Part shown: positions 8,277-16,379 of the stretch, piece after piece
How positions within the stretch are numbered: the stretch's first letter is position 1
How the letters are laid out: the number at the start of each line of letters is the position of its first letter
Origin: Phyllobacterium sophorae
GTDB lineage: Bacteria; Pseudomonadota; Alphaproteobacteria; Rhizobiales; Rhizobiaceae
Direction of reading: 5' to 3'
Assembly (NCBI RefSeq): GCF_003010965.1
Contig: NZ_PGGM01000012.1
Location: 62,001-126,000, forward strand
Length of the DNA: 64,000 nucleotides
Position numbers and translations under genes: made by a program
Notes under the pieces: generated by a model
The model's database searches: none
Told to the model about the DNA's origin: nothing
The model's input: the letters and a program-made list of their open reading frames with translations, nothing else

Positions 8277-9276
8277 AGTCGTCCTGAAAGGCATCAACAA
8301 GAATTTTGGTGAATCGCGTGCCGTTTGCGATCTGGACCTGGCCATCGCCGATGGTGAATGCGTCGTCCTGCTTGGTCCCACCGGTGCCGGCAAAACCACC
8401 ACGCTGCGTCTGATTGCCGGGCTGGAACGGCCCGATAGCGGGCGCATCATAATTGGCGGATACGATGTGGCAAGAGAAGCGCCGGCCGGGCGCGACGTGG
8501 CCTTTGTTTTCCAGCAATATTCACTCTATCCGCATTTGTCCGTGTATGAAAACCTCGCCTTTCCGCTCCGCTCGCCGGCACGCCGTCTCGGCAAGGATGA
8601 GATCGACCGGCGCGTCCGGGAGGTGGCGCGTATGGTGCGCATCGAGCACAAGCTCGATAATCGTTCGACCCGTCTTTCGGGTGGCGAGATGCAGCGCGTG
8701 GCCATCGGCAGGGCACTGGTGCGGCGGCCGGCGATCTATCTCATGGACGAGCCGCTTTCCTCGCTCGATGCCAAGCTCCGTGCCGAACTGCGGCTGGAAC
8801 TGAAACGCATTCAAAAGGAGCTCGGCTCAACGATCCTCTACGTGACGCACGATCAGATCGAAGCCATGACCATGGCTGATCGCATCGGCATTCTTGCCGA
8901 TGGACGGCTGGTACAGATTGGAACGCCGCGCGAGATCTATAGCAACCCGGCCAATGTTCACGTTGCTTCGCGCCTTGGACAGCCGCACATCAATCTTTTT
9001 CCGGCCAATTTGCTGCCCGACAGCAGGACGCCGGCTGCTACCCGGACGGTTGGAGCGCGCACTGAACACCTGGAGATCTCCATCGGTGGTGATGCAAACG
9101 CGCAAGTCGATTGGGTCGAACATTTGGGAGACCAGAATCATCTGCACATCCGCGTTGGTGACTGCAAACTCGTCACCCTCGCCAATCCCTACCTTCCCGT
9201 CAGGCAGGGCGACAAGATTGGCCTGGCACTCAGAAATCCTCTTTATTTTGGAACTGATGGAAACCGGGTGTACTGA
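8269..9276 (+). CDS. ABC importer ATPase 2 (carbohydrate type)
   Basis: Second ATP-binding subunit, 335 residues. Walker A is GPTGAGKTTTLR, the signature is the canonical RLSGGEMQRVAIGRA, Walker B is IYLMDEPLSSLD and the H-loop is YVTHDQIEAMTMADR. A shortened TOBE-like C-terminus follows (TVGARTEHLEI). The ATG at 8269 overlaps the end of ATPase 1 by eight bases; the frame is open far upstream but only inside the previous gene. Its canonical signature beside the LAGGD variant of ATPase 1 suggests an asymmetric heterodimer with one full and one weakened site. GlpS/GlpT of the rhizobial glycerol importer are likewise paired. Confidence 0.92.
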   Translation: MAEVVLKGINKNFGESRAVCDLDLAIADGECVVLLGPTGAGKTTTLRLIAGLERPDSGRIIIGGYDVAREAPAGRDVAFVFQQYSLYPHLSVYENLAFPLRSPARRLGKDEIDRRVREVARMVRIEHKLDNRSTRLSGGEMQRVAIGRALVRRPAIYLMDEPLSSLDAKLRAELRLELKRIQKELGSTILYVTHDQIEAMTMADRIGILADGRLVQIGTPREIYSNPANVHVASRLGQPHINLFPANLLPDSRTPAATRTVGARTEHLEISIGGDANAQVDWVEHLGDQNHLHIRVGDCKLVTLANPYLPVRQGDKIGLALRNPLYFGTDGNRVY

Positions 9277-9344
9277 CTGGGTCGTCCCCGATCGATCGCA
9301 TTTTGTTGAACCACGCAAAACAAGGCAAAGACTGGAAGATGCAG

Positions 9345-11024
9345 ATGAAACACTTCTTCAATCGCAGGGAAAATATCGTCACCGAGGCGCTTGATGGTCT
9401 CTTGCTGACAAGCCGTCCAGGAATGCTTGCGCGGCTCGACAGCTATCCCGACATCAAGGTCATCCTGCGTGCCGACTGGGACAAGTCCAGCGTTGCCCTC
9501 ATATCGGGCGGCGGAGCGGGGCATGAACCTTCCCATGCCGGCTTTGTCGGAAAGGGTATGCTCACGGCCGCTGTGTCGGGTGAGATTTTTGCCTCACCGA
9601 GTGTTGATGCTGTCCTGACGGCAATCCGTGCGGTCACAGGGCCAAAAGGGTGCCTGCTGATCGTCAAGAACTACACCGGGGATCGGCTGAATTTCGGGCT
9701 GGCCGCCGAACGCGCGCGCGCCGAAGGCTTCAAGGTGGAAATGGTCATCGTCGCGGACGACATCGCCCTTCCAGACCTTGCCCAGCCGCGCGGCGTCGCG
9801 GGTACATTGTTCATTCACAAAATCGCAGGTTTTCGCGCCGAACGAGGCGATAGTCTTGGAGATGTTGCAGCCTTTGCCGCGTCGGCGGCCGCTGACATTG
9901 TGTCGCTGGGGGTTTCGCTGTCCACCTGCTCGATACCAGGACAGGAGCATGAGCAACGTCTCGGCCTCGATGAGGGGGAACTTGGGCTTGGTATTCACGG
10001 CGAACCGGGCGTGGAACGTGTCCAGATACAGGAGGCCGGCAAGATTGTCGCGATCATGGCCGAACGGCTTGCGGCGTCGCTGCCGGTTACTGGCGAATAT
10101 GCGCTGTTGATCAACAACCTGGGGGCCGTACCGCCGCTGGAAATGAGCCTCATTGCCCGGGATGTTCTTTCCTCGTCACTTGCCGATCGGGTGAAGCTCA
10201 TCATCGGCCCTTCGCCGATGATGACAGCGCTCAACATGAATGGCTTTTCGCTGTCGCTTATTCGCCTCGATATGGAACGTGAGGCAGCACTTGCCTCCTC
10301 CGTGGAACCCCACGCCTGGGTTTCCCCGGTGCCGTGCCACAGCATAAACATTCTTCCGCTACCACGGGCGCCGGTGGGAGAGGCCGTTGCCGCGGCCAGT
10401 CAAAATCCGCTCACTGAAAAGATGGTGGCCGCCATTTGCGAGCATCTGGTTTCGCTGGAAGTGGAACTCAATCGTCTCGACGCGCGCGCTGGTGATGGCG
10501 ATACAGGATCGACCGTTGCTGCAGGGGCACGTGGTATTCTTGCGCAGATCCGATCATTGCCTCTGGCTGACACACCGGCGACGCTTGCGGCGGTCGGCAG
10601 AATTCTTGCAACCAGCATGGGCGGTTCAAGCGGTGTTCTGCTCTCCATATTTTTCACGGCCGCAGCAAAATCGATGGCTGGGACGGGAATTCTATCAAGC
10701 GCGCTGCTTGCAGGTCTTGAGCGTATGACGTTTTACGGCGGGGCAAAGCCGGGTGACAGAACCATGGTGGACGCCCTTGAACCAGCATTGCGATCCCTGG
10801 CAGCAAGCGGGCTTTCGCAAGCAGCCCGAGCTGCCCGCGCTGGTGCCGACGCCACGAGCGCAATGACCACAGCAAAAGCAGGTCGCGCGTCCTATGTCGG
10901 TGCAAGGGACCTCGTTGGGGTTCCTGATCCGGGCGCTGTGGCCGTGGCAGCAGCTTTCGAGATTGCGGCAAACGTGATTTCAAGCCAGGTTGCACGCGGG
11001 GAGGCGACAGTCGTTGCAGATTAA
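9345..11024 (+). CDS. Fused dihydroxyacetone kinase, ATP-dependent type (DhaK-DhaL)
   Basis: Cytosolic kinase of 559 residues that phosphorylates dihydroxyacetone or a related short ketose or aldose. The N-terminal DhaK domain has SGGGAGHEPSHAGFVG with His60, KNYTGDRLNF with the catalytic aspartate, and LGIHGEPG with the histidine that binds substrate covalently. The C-terminal DhaL nucleotide domain begins near residue 370 with DARAGDGDTGSTVAAGAR and continues with MGGSSGVLLSIFFTAA and FYGGAKPGDRTM. GDGDTGST is the form found in ATP-dependent kinases such as that of Citrobacter. The start is the ATG six bases after GGAAG; other starts add a few residues. It is the first enzyme gene after the importer. 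Confidence 0.93.
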   Translation: MKHFFNRRENIVTEALDGLLLTSRPGMLARLDSYPDIKVILRADWDKSSVALISGGGAGHEPSHAGFVGKGMLTAAVSGEIFASPSVDAVLTAIRAVTGPKGCLLIVKNYTGDRLNFGLAAERARAEGFKVEMVIVADDIALPDLAQPRGVAGTLFIHKIAGFRAERGDSLGDVAAFAASAAADIVSLGVSLSTCSIPGQEHEQRLGLDEGELGLGIHGEPGVERVQIQEAGKIVAIMAERLAASLPVTGEYALLINNLGAVPPLEMSLIARDVLSSSLADRVKLIIGPSPMMTALNMNGFSLSLIRLDMEREAALASSVEPHAWVSPVPCHSINILPLPRAPVGEAVAAASQNPLTEKMVAAICEHLVSLEVELNRLDARAGDGDTGSTVAAGARGILAQIRSLPLADTPATLAAVGRILATSMGGSSGVLLSIFFTAAAKSMAGTGILSSALLAGLERMTFYGGAKPGDRTMVDALEPALRSLAASGLSQAARAARAGADATSAMTTAKAGRASYVGARDLVGVPDPGAVAVAAAFEIAANVISSQVARGEATVVAD

Positions 11025-11628
11025 TCGTGCGCTCATCCTTGGGTTGATCGAGACATGCCACGAGGTGATTGCGTCTCATGCCGATGATCTTTGTGAACTC
11101 GATCGTGCGATCGGCGACGGTGATCACGGCACCAATATGCGGCGCGGTTGCGATGCAGTCTATCTTGATAGGGAAAGATTGGGCGCACTGCCGTTGCCGC
11201 AGGCGCTCGAGACGATCGGCACGATGCTCGTCATGAGCGTTGGCGGTGCGTCCGGGCCGCTTTATGGAACACTGCTGATCGAGATAGGACGGCGGCTCGG
11301 CGCCCGGCAAAACGGCGCAGATTTCGCCAATATTGTTGGAGAGGCAATCGAAGCAGTGGCAAAGCGCGGCCGCGCTCAGGCAGGGGACAAAACATTGCTC
11401 GACGTGCTTTACCCTGTCCACAGCGAAATGGTAAGGCAGTCTGCTCTCGTCCATATCGCTGAAAGGGCGCAGCAGTCCGCGCAACTGACCGCTGGTATGA
11501 AGGCGATGCGCGGGCGCGCTTCCTTTCTAGGGGATCGTTCCATTGGCCATATCGATCCGGGGGCCTCGAGCTGCGCCCTCCTGACCACGGCCATTTGCCG
11601 CTACCTGAAGGAGTACCATCCGGCATGA
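11014..11628 (+). CDS. dhaL: PTS-type dihydroxyacetone kinase ADP-binding subunit DhaL
   Basis: Subunit that holds ADP/ATP as a tightly bound cofactor and is rephosphorylated by DhaM. Sequence marks match E. coli DhaL: LDRAIGDGDHGTNMRRG (metal- and nucleotide-binding aspartates; H and N are typical of the PTS form), SVGGASGPLYGTL, and GRASFLGDRSIGHIDPGASS near the C-terminus. The likely start is a TTG at 11014 with GGGGAGG nine bases upstream, which overlaps the end of the fused kinase; a TTG at 10990 is the alternative. The stop overlaps dhaM by four bases. Its expected partners are DhaM and the separate DhaK at 14526. Confidence 0.93.
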   Translation: MQINRALILGLIETCHEVIASHADDLCELDRAIGDGDHGTNMRRGCDAVYLDRERLGALPLPQALETIGTMLVMSVGGASGPLYGTLLIEIGRRLGARQNGADFANIVGEAIEAVAKRGRAQAGDKTLLDVLYPVHSEMVRQSALVHIAERAQQSAQLTAGMKAMRGRASFLGDRSIGHIDPGASSCALLTTAICRYLKEYHPA

Positions 11629-12026
11629 AAGGCAAGATTGCAAATGTGGGAATTGTGATTGTCTCGCATTCACCGCTTGTCGCCAAAGGCACTGCCGATA
11701 TGGTGCGCCAGATGGTCGGTGACGGCGTGCCGCTTTCATGGTGCGGAGGCAATGCTGAAGGCGGTCTCGGCACCAATGCCGCGGGCATTCTTGCGGCCAT
11801 CGAGGCGGCATGGTCCGATCATGGTGTTGCCGTGTTCGTCGATCTTGGCGGTGCGGAGACAAATAGCGAAATGGCAATCGAAATGCTGGGCGAACCGCGC
11901 TCCAGTCTCGTTGCCATTTGCAATGCGCCTCTCGTGGAGGGAGCGGTCATTGCTGCTGCCGAAGCCTCCGGCGGGGCTCCACTTGCAAAGGTGGTCGCTA
12001 CGGCAGAGGAACTCTCGCCCTTATGA
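11625..12026 (+). CDS. dhaM: DhaM, PTS EIIA-like phosphocarrier for dihydroxyacetone kinase
   Basis: Phosphoryl carrier of the mannose-type EIIA fold, 133 residues, which transfers phosphate from HPr to the ADP held by DhaL. The active-site histidine is His15 in VGIVIVSHSPL. WCGGNAEGGLGTNAAGI and VFVDLGGAETNSEMAIEML correspond to the conserved DhaM core, and CNAPLVEGAVIAA to its C-terminal part. Unlike E. coli DhaM, which carries HPr and a truncated EI domain in one chain, this is the minimal one-domain form; the other two proteins are separate genes immediately downstream. GAAGGAG precedes the ATG. Start and stop overlap both neighbours by four bases. Confidence 0.92.
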   Translation: MKGKIANVGIVIVSHSPLVAKGTADMVRQMVGDGVPLSWCGGNAEGGLGTNAAGILAAIEAAWSDHGVAVFVDLGGAETNSEMAIEMLGEPRSSLVAICNAPLVEGAVIAAAEASGGAPLAKVVATAEELSPL

Positions 12027-12367
12027 GCAACAAGCAGGACGCGAGGCCGCAGGAGAAGGATCACGTGACGAAGCAGTGGCAGACGGAAATCGAAGTCATC
12101 CATGGGATCGGGCTGCATGCCCGGCCTTCCGTAATTTTCACCCGTTTAGCCAAGACCTTTCCCTGCACGATTGAAATTGAGGTGAACGGAAGCAGCGTCT
12201 GGTTGAATGGCAAAAGCATCGTCAAGGTCATGGGTGCCAAAATTCGAAAAGGTTCCGTCCTGAAAATTCGCGCTGACGGAATCCGTGCAGCAGAAGCAAT
12301 TGCAGCATTGAAAGAACTGGTCGAGCACAATTTCGACGAGGGCAAACTCCATGGCCGAAATGTTTAG
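12023..12367 (+). CDS. HPr-family phosphocarrier protein dedicated to the Dha system
   Basis: HPr-like protein of up to 114 residues. The phosphorylation histidine is His32 in GIGLHARPS, and the regulatory-serine region is WLNGKSIVKVMG (Ser65). An N-terminal extension of about twenty polar residues precedes the HPr fold if the ATG overlapping the dhaM stop is used; a GTG at 12065 would remove it. The gene overlaps the Enzyme I gene by 17 bases. HPr takes phosphate from Enzyme I and passes it to DhaM. Alphaproteobacteria usually keep only a regulatory nitrogen-type PTS, so a second HPr inside a catabolic operon points to a private chain. Confidence 0.92.
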   Translation: MSNKQDARPQEKDHVTKQWQTEIEVIHGIGLHARPSVIFTRLAKTFPCTIEIEVNGSSVWLNGKSIVKVMGAKIRKGSVLKIRADGIRAAEAIAALKELVEHNFDEGKLHGRNV

Positions 12368-13967
12368 ACTGCAAGGGCAGGGAACGTCGCCGGGTACGGC
12401 TTTTGGGCAGATTCACCTGGCGGTTGAGACCGAAGCAATGTTCTCGTCTCAAACCAATCCTTCCGCTGAACGTGCCATCCTTTTGGACGCGGTCCAGGTT
12501 TCCATCGCCGCCCTGCGTGCGCTTGCTGCACGATCCCCGGCGGAAAGTGCTGCGTTCCTCGAGTTCCAGATCGAAATGCTCCTTGATCCCGAGATCACCG
12601 AAATGGCTGCCGGGCGTATTGGTAGCGGAGATGGCGCAGCTCTTGCCTGGGTGACGGCTCTTGATGATTACATCGCCGGCTTTGAACAATCGGACAACGA
12701 TGACGTCCGCGCACGGGCAGCCGACGTCATCGACATCAAGAACCGTGTGCTCGCGGCCATGACAGGAAAATCGGTCGCGGATTTCCCGGCAGGGACGGTG
12801 TTCGTGGGCAAAGACATCTCGCCGAGCCTTTTCCTTGCCCATGACTGGTCGGCCGGCGGTGGAGTCGTCCTGTTCAAGGGGAGCGCCGCAAGCCACGTCT
12901 CCATGCTTGCCCGCGCCAAATCGGTTCCCATGGTCATTGGGACCGGCACCTTCAACATCGCCGGGAAAACGCAGCTTTTGCTCGATGGAGGCTCGGGTTG
13001 CGTCGTTTTACATCCTTCCGATGAAGAGCTACGGCAGGCGCTATTGACGCCGTTGTCCATGCGCCAAAGCGCAGACGAGGGAGAACGACCTTGCCCGACC
13101 GCAGTGCGAACCGCCGATGGTGCAAAGATCAGTCTCTCGATCAACGTCAATGATCTTTCTGATCTGATCGGTGTTGATCATGCGGGAATTGCAGGGATCG
13201 GGTTGCTGCGCACCGAGTTCTTGATGTCATCAGCTGCCGATATCGCTAACGAAGACAGGCAATACGGCATCTACCGCCAAGTCCTGGAGTGGGCCGGACA
13301 AAAGCCTGTCACCATTCGCTTGCTCGATCTAGGTGGTGACAAGCCGGTTCCCAGCGCTGACAAAGGCGATTGGACATCGTTTCTCGGCTTGCGTGGTATC
13401 CGTCTTTTGCTTGCCCGGCCAGAGATCCTGCGCATCCAGGCGCGCGCGTTGCTGCGGTCCGCCATTCACGGTAAGCTGAAGGTAATGCTGCCGATGGTGA
13501 CGTTGCCTTCGGAACTCGAAAGAACGGTCACGATATTCAGGGAGGAATCCACCCTCTTGGAACGGTGCCGGGTTAACCATCGTATCCCGCCGATAGGGAT
13601 CATGGTCGAGGTTCCCGCGACCGCCCTCATGCTGGATACATTCGGCGCGGCGGATTTCTTCTCCTTCGGAACCAATGATCTCGCGCAGTATCTGACCGCT
13701 GCCGCGCGCGACAATGCCGCCGTCGCCGATATTTACACCCATGCCGCTCCTGCAATCTTCAGACTGCTCGCACACAGCTTGCAGATCGCGGCAAACTTAG
13801 AAACGCCCGTCAGTGTCTGCGGTGATATGGCGGGCGACCCGGAGTGCATTCCTGGCCTATTGGGCTGCGGATTGCGGCATTTCTCGCTGGCGCCGGTGCA
13901 ACTGGTCGCAGTGAGATCACAGATTGCGCAATTCAACGCGGATGGAACGATGGCAGTGGACAAATAG
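12351..13967 (+). CDS. Phosphoenolpyruvate-protein phosphotransferase (Enzyme I)
   Basis: Full-length Enzyme I of 538 residues that phosphorylates HPr from phosphoenolpyruvate. The swivelling domain has the active histidine His182 in GSAASHVSMLARAKSVPM. The C-terminal barrel has LLRTEFLMSS, LLDLGGDKPVP, GLRGIRLLL, FSFGTNDLAQYLTAAAR and the catalytic cysteine region VCGDMAGDP. It has no GAF domain, so it is the sugar-type and not the nitrogen-type (PtsP) enzyme. It overlaps the HPr gene by 17 bases and ends two bases before the HTH gene. Context says it feeds DhaM through HPr. Confidence 0.94.
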   Translation: MAEMFRLQGQGTSPGTAFGQIHLAVETEAMFSSQTNPSAERAILLDAVQVSIAALRALAARSPAESAAFLEFQIEMLLDPEITEMAAGRIGSGDGAALAWVTALDDYIAGFEQSDNDDVRARAADVIDIKNRVLAAMTGKSVADFPAGTVFVGKDISPSLFLAHDWSAGGGVVLFKGSAASHVSMLARAKSVPMVIGTGTFNIAGKTQLLLDGGSGCVVLHPSDEELRQALLTPLSMRQSADEGERPCPTAVRTADGAKISLSINVNDLSDLIGVDHAGIAGIGLLRTEFLMSSAADIANEDRQYGIYRQVLEWAGQKPVTIRLLDLGGDKPVPSADKGDWTSFLGLRGIRLLLARPEILRIQARALLRSAIHGKLKVMLPMVTLPSELERTVTIFREESTLLERCRVNHRIPPIGIMVEVPATALMLDTFGAADFFSFGTNDLAQYLTAAARDNAAVADIYTHAAPAIFRLLAHSLQIAANLETPVSVCGDMAGDPECIPGLLGCGLRHFSLAPVQLVAVRSQIAQFNADGTMAVDK

Positions 13968-13968
13968 G

Positions 13969-14379
13969 ATGGCACGGGAACCCATGGAAGACGCCATTAT
14001 TTCCTACAAGGCTATCCTGGCTCAGATCATTGACAATCGTCCTTCCGGAACACGTCAACGCCTGGCGGCGGCACTCGGCAAGCACCGGAGTTTCGTTACC
14101 CAGATTACAAGTCCGGCCTATGCCACGCCCCTACCGGCGCGGCATCTCGCGACGATTTTCAGGGTTTGCCACTTTAGTCCGGTTGAACAGGATCGTTTTG
14201 TCGAGGCCTACCATGCTGCGCATCCGGGAAAATTGCCGGAATTTGGCAGTTCCGAAGGATTGAGGTCACTATCACTGATGGTTCCGGATCTCGGAGACGA
14301 CAAGAAAAATCGCCTGTTAGACGAGGCAATTACAGATTTTGTCCAGAAAATCGCAACGCTGTTGGGAAATACAGATTAG
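13969..14379 (+). CDS. Small helix-turn-helix protein at the end of the PTS block
   Basis: Protein of 136 residues (131 if the ATG at 13984 is used). Residues 22-60 look like an XRE/lambda-repressor-type helix-turn-helix: TRQRLAAALGKHRSFVTQIT, followed by PLPARHLATIFRVCHFS. The rest is acidic, without a recognised domain. It starts one base after the Enzyme I stop, so it belongs to the operon. It is a candidate regulator of the cluster, perhaps through the palindrome at 3503-3545, but a half-site of 11 bp fits other repressor families equally well. Homologues next to Dha genes would support a regulatory role. Confidence 0.7.
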   Translation: MAREPMEDAIISYKAILAQIIDNRPSGTRQRLAAALGKHRSFVTQITSPAYATPLPARHLATIFRVCHFSPVEQDRFVEAYHAAHPGKLPEFGSSEGLRSLSLMVPDLGDDKKNRLLDEAITDFVQKIATLLGNTD

Positions 14380-14525
14380 CACATGATCCTCGCGATGGTG
14401 GTAAGATCATGCACCAGACAGAGGGGTAAGGAACTCGACCAGATGGAAAGGCAATCATCTTGCCTCGACTCGCGCCGCAGCAAGACGTTGCGGTTGGATA
14501 AGGACGCTGGCGCGGGAGGGGCGGG

Positions 14526-15563
14526 ATGAAAAAGTTCATGAACGGGGCCGCGTCAATGGTTGCCGAAAGTCTCGAAGGTTTCGTTTCGGCCCATGACTCG
14601 ATGGTCATGTTCGGTGCAGGCCGGAAATTTGTTCGGCGCCGTCATCTTGCTCCCGGAAAGGTTGCAATCATATCGGGCGGAGGGGCGGGGCATGAGCCAA
14701 TGCATGTCGGCTTCGTCGGACACGGCATGCTTGACGCTGCCTGCACCGGTCACATCTTTACCTCGCCAAATCCTGATCAGGTCATTGCCGCCATAGCAGA
14801 AACCGACACCGGAGCAGGGTGTCTGTTGATCGTCAAGAACTATGACGGTGATGTCATGAATTTCGAAATGGCCGCTGAAACGGTGTCGGGGCGCCACCGG
14901 ATTGAGACGGTCATCGTGAGCGACGATGTTGCTGCGCAGGGCGCGGCGCGCAGAACCGGTCGTCGAGGCGTTGCTGGAACGCTCATCGTCGAGAAGATGC
15001 TTGGAGCAGCCGCCGAGGCCGGATCGGATCTCGCCGGGCTAAAGGCGCTGGGTGACCGGCTGAGTACGCAAATTCGTACCATGGGCGTAGCACTCAGTGG
15101 CGTTACCGTTCCCGACACGGCGCGTGCCACCTTTACCCTGGAACCGGATGAGATGGAGGTCGGGGTGGGGATCCATGGCGAACCTGGACTTTACCGCCAG
15201 AAGATCGCTGATGCGGACACAATCGCCAGCATGATCTGCAACGCCATACTTGCAGATATGGGGCAACACAACAGCGACCAGGCATTGCTTTTGGTCAATG
15301 GCTTTGGGGGAACCCCGACTCCAGAGCTCTACCTCATCTACAATGTCGCCCGCCGCTTGTTTGAAGCCAGCGGCATCCGGATCGCAAGATCTCTCGTTGG
15401 AACCTACGTGACCTCGCTGGATATGGCCGGTCTCTCCGTCACCTTGTCGCTCCTTGATGAGGAGACATTGCACCTTTGGGATGCACCTGTTTTGACGGCT
15501 GCATTGCGGTGGCTCCGTCATGACCCAACGAACTTTGGAACAGAGGACGTTCATTTGAGCTAA
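14526..15563 (+). CDS. dhaK: Stand-alone dihydroxyacetone kinase substrate-binding subunit DhaK
   Basis: Protein of 345 residues with a complete DhaK domain and no DhaL domain. Key residues fall at nearly the numbers known from E. coli DhaK: His56 in SGGGAGHEPMHVGFVG, Asp109 in KNYDGDVMNF, and His217 in VGVGIHGEPG, the histidine that forms the covalent hemiaminal with dihydroxyacetone. Together with DhaL (11014) and DhaM (11625) it completes a PEP-dependent kinase, so the cluster holds two kinases. It is separated from the HTH gene by 146 bp, the largest gap in the cluster after the operator, so it may have its own promoter. GGGGCGGG precedes the ATG. Confidence 0.92.
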   Translation: MKKFMNGAASMVAESLEGFVSAHDSMVMFGAGRKFVRRRHLAPGKVAIISGGGAGHEPMHVGFVGHGMLDAACTGHIFTSPNPDQVIAAIAETDTGAGCLLIVKNYDGDVMNFEMAAETVSGRHRIETVIVSDDVAAQGAARRTGRRGVAGTLIVEKMLGAAAEAGSDLAGLKALGDRLSTQIRTMGVALSGVTVPDTARATFTLEPDEMEVGVGIHGEPGLYRQKIADADTIASMICNAILADMGQHNSDQALLLVNGFGGTPTPELYLIYNVARRLFEASGIRIARSLVGTYVTSLDMAGLSVTLSLLDEETLHLWDAPVLTAALRWLRHDPTNFGTEDVHLS

Positions 15564-15742
15564 GATGGATGGATGTGGGCCGAATACCTTTTGAGTGGCC
15601 CTCGTGCGAAGAATTCACGCTTTGGATGCAAGAGTGAAACGGGTGTCCGCACGAGCAGCAGACATCGGCTGAAATGCGGCCGTCGCCTATTGTAAAGAAG
15701 AGGGCTGATAAAGACTGGCAAGCATACAAATCAGAACCGAAC

Positions 15743-15776
15743 AGAAAAACCCGGCACGCGAAAAGTGCCTGCCGGG
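15743..15776 (-). terminator. Intrinsic terminator of the minus-strand gene at 15795
   Basis: Read on the minus strand, CCCGGCA (15776-15770) pairs with TGCCGGG (15756-15750) and is followed at once by TTTTT. It lies about 20 bp after the stop of the gene at 15795-16094. On the plus strand the hairpin lacks a T-run, so it would serve the minus-strand transcript. Confidence 0.75.
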
Positions 15777-15794
15777 CAAGATCATAGAAAATAA

Positions 15795-16094
15795 CTATTT
15801 GGTGGCGTGAATGATTATCGTCCCCGAAGATACCTTTGGCGCATCCACACCAATGTGTGCTGCATTTTTTGAAATCCACTCCTTGGCAATTCGGACACTC
15901 TCTTCCGTACCGGCCTTGTCCTGACATACGGTCATCGACAGGCCACCATCGCTCTCATTACTGCGTGCCAGGGTGTAACTCACAAAGCCTTTGACTGAGC
16001 GCATGGCCTTTTCAACGTCTGACTTTTTCTCTTCCAGCAGCGAAAACAGCTCTTTCGAGCCCTTACCTGAATAAGTTCTTACAACGACATCCAT
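15795..16094 (-). CDS. Small conserved hypothetical protein (dimeric alpha/beta-barrel-like)
   Basis: Cytoplasmic protein of 99 residues beginning MDVVVRTYSGKGSKELFSLL. The alternation of a short strand, a helix with EEKKSDVEKAMRSVKGFVSY, and a strand with GLSMTVCQDKAGTEES resembles the ferredoxin-like fold of dimeric alpha/beta-barrel (antibiotic biosynthesis monooxygenase-like) proteins; no catalytic residue can be named. GAGGGGGT sits nine bases before the ATG; longer in-frame starts lack this. A clear terminator follows the stop. It is convergent with dhaK and probably independent of it. Function unknown. Confidence 0.72.
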   Translation of the reverse strand: MDVVVRTYSGKGSKELFSLLEEKKSDVEKAMRSVKGFVSYTLARSNESDGGLSMTVCQDKAGTEESVRIAKEWISKNAAHIGVDAPKVSSGTIIIHATK

Positions 16095-16379
16095 GATAGA
16101 TACCCCCTCTGCATAGCCGTGCATTGTGTGAACGTGCATTCTGGAGAGCATCGATCCGAACCAAAGGTTCCGGTCCTGCTGACCGACTTTGCAGTATAGT
16201 CCTTTCATCCACTGAAGACGATGCAACTATGAGCTTGGACGTCTTCCGCGTTGTGGCTCCTACTCACACAGCGGGCTCCATCGCTCCAACGGTGATGCTT
16301 CAGGATAGATGGATCAAAGCCGCGCGAGGGTCACTGCCGGGATTTTGCCCAAGGATCGATGTTTGGACACTGTCAAAGC

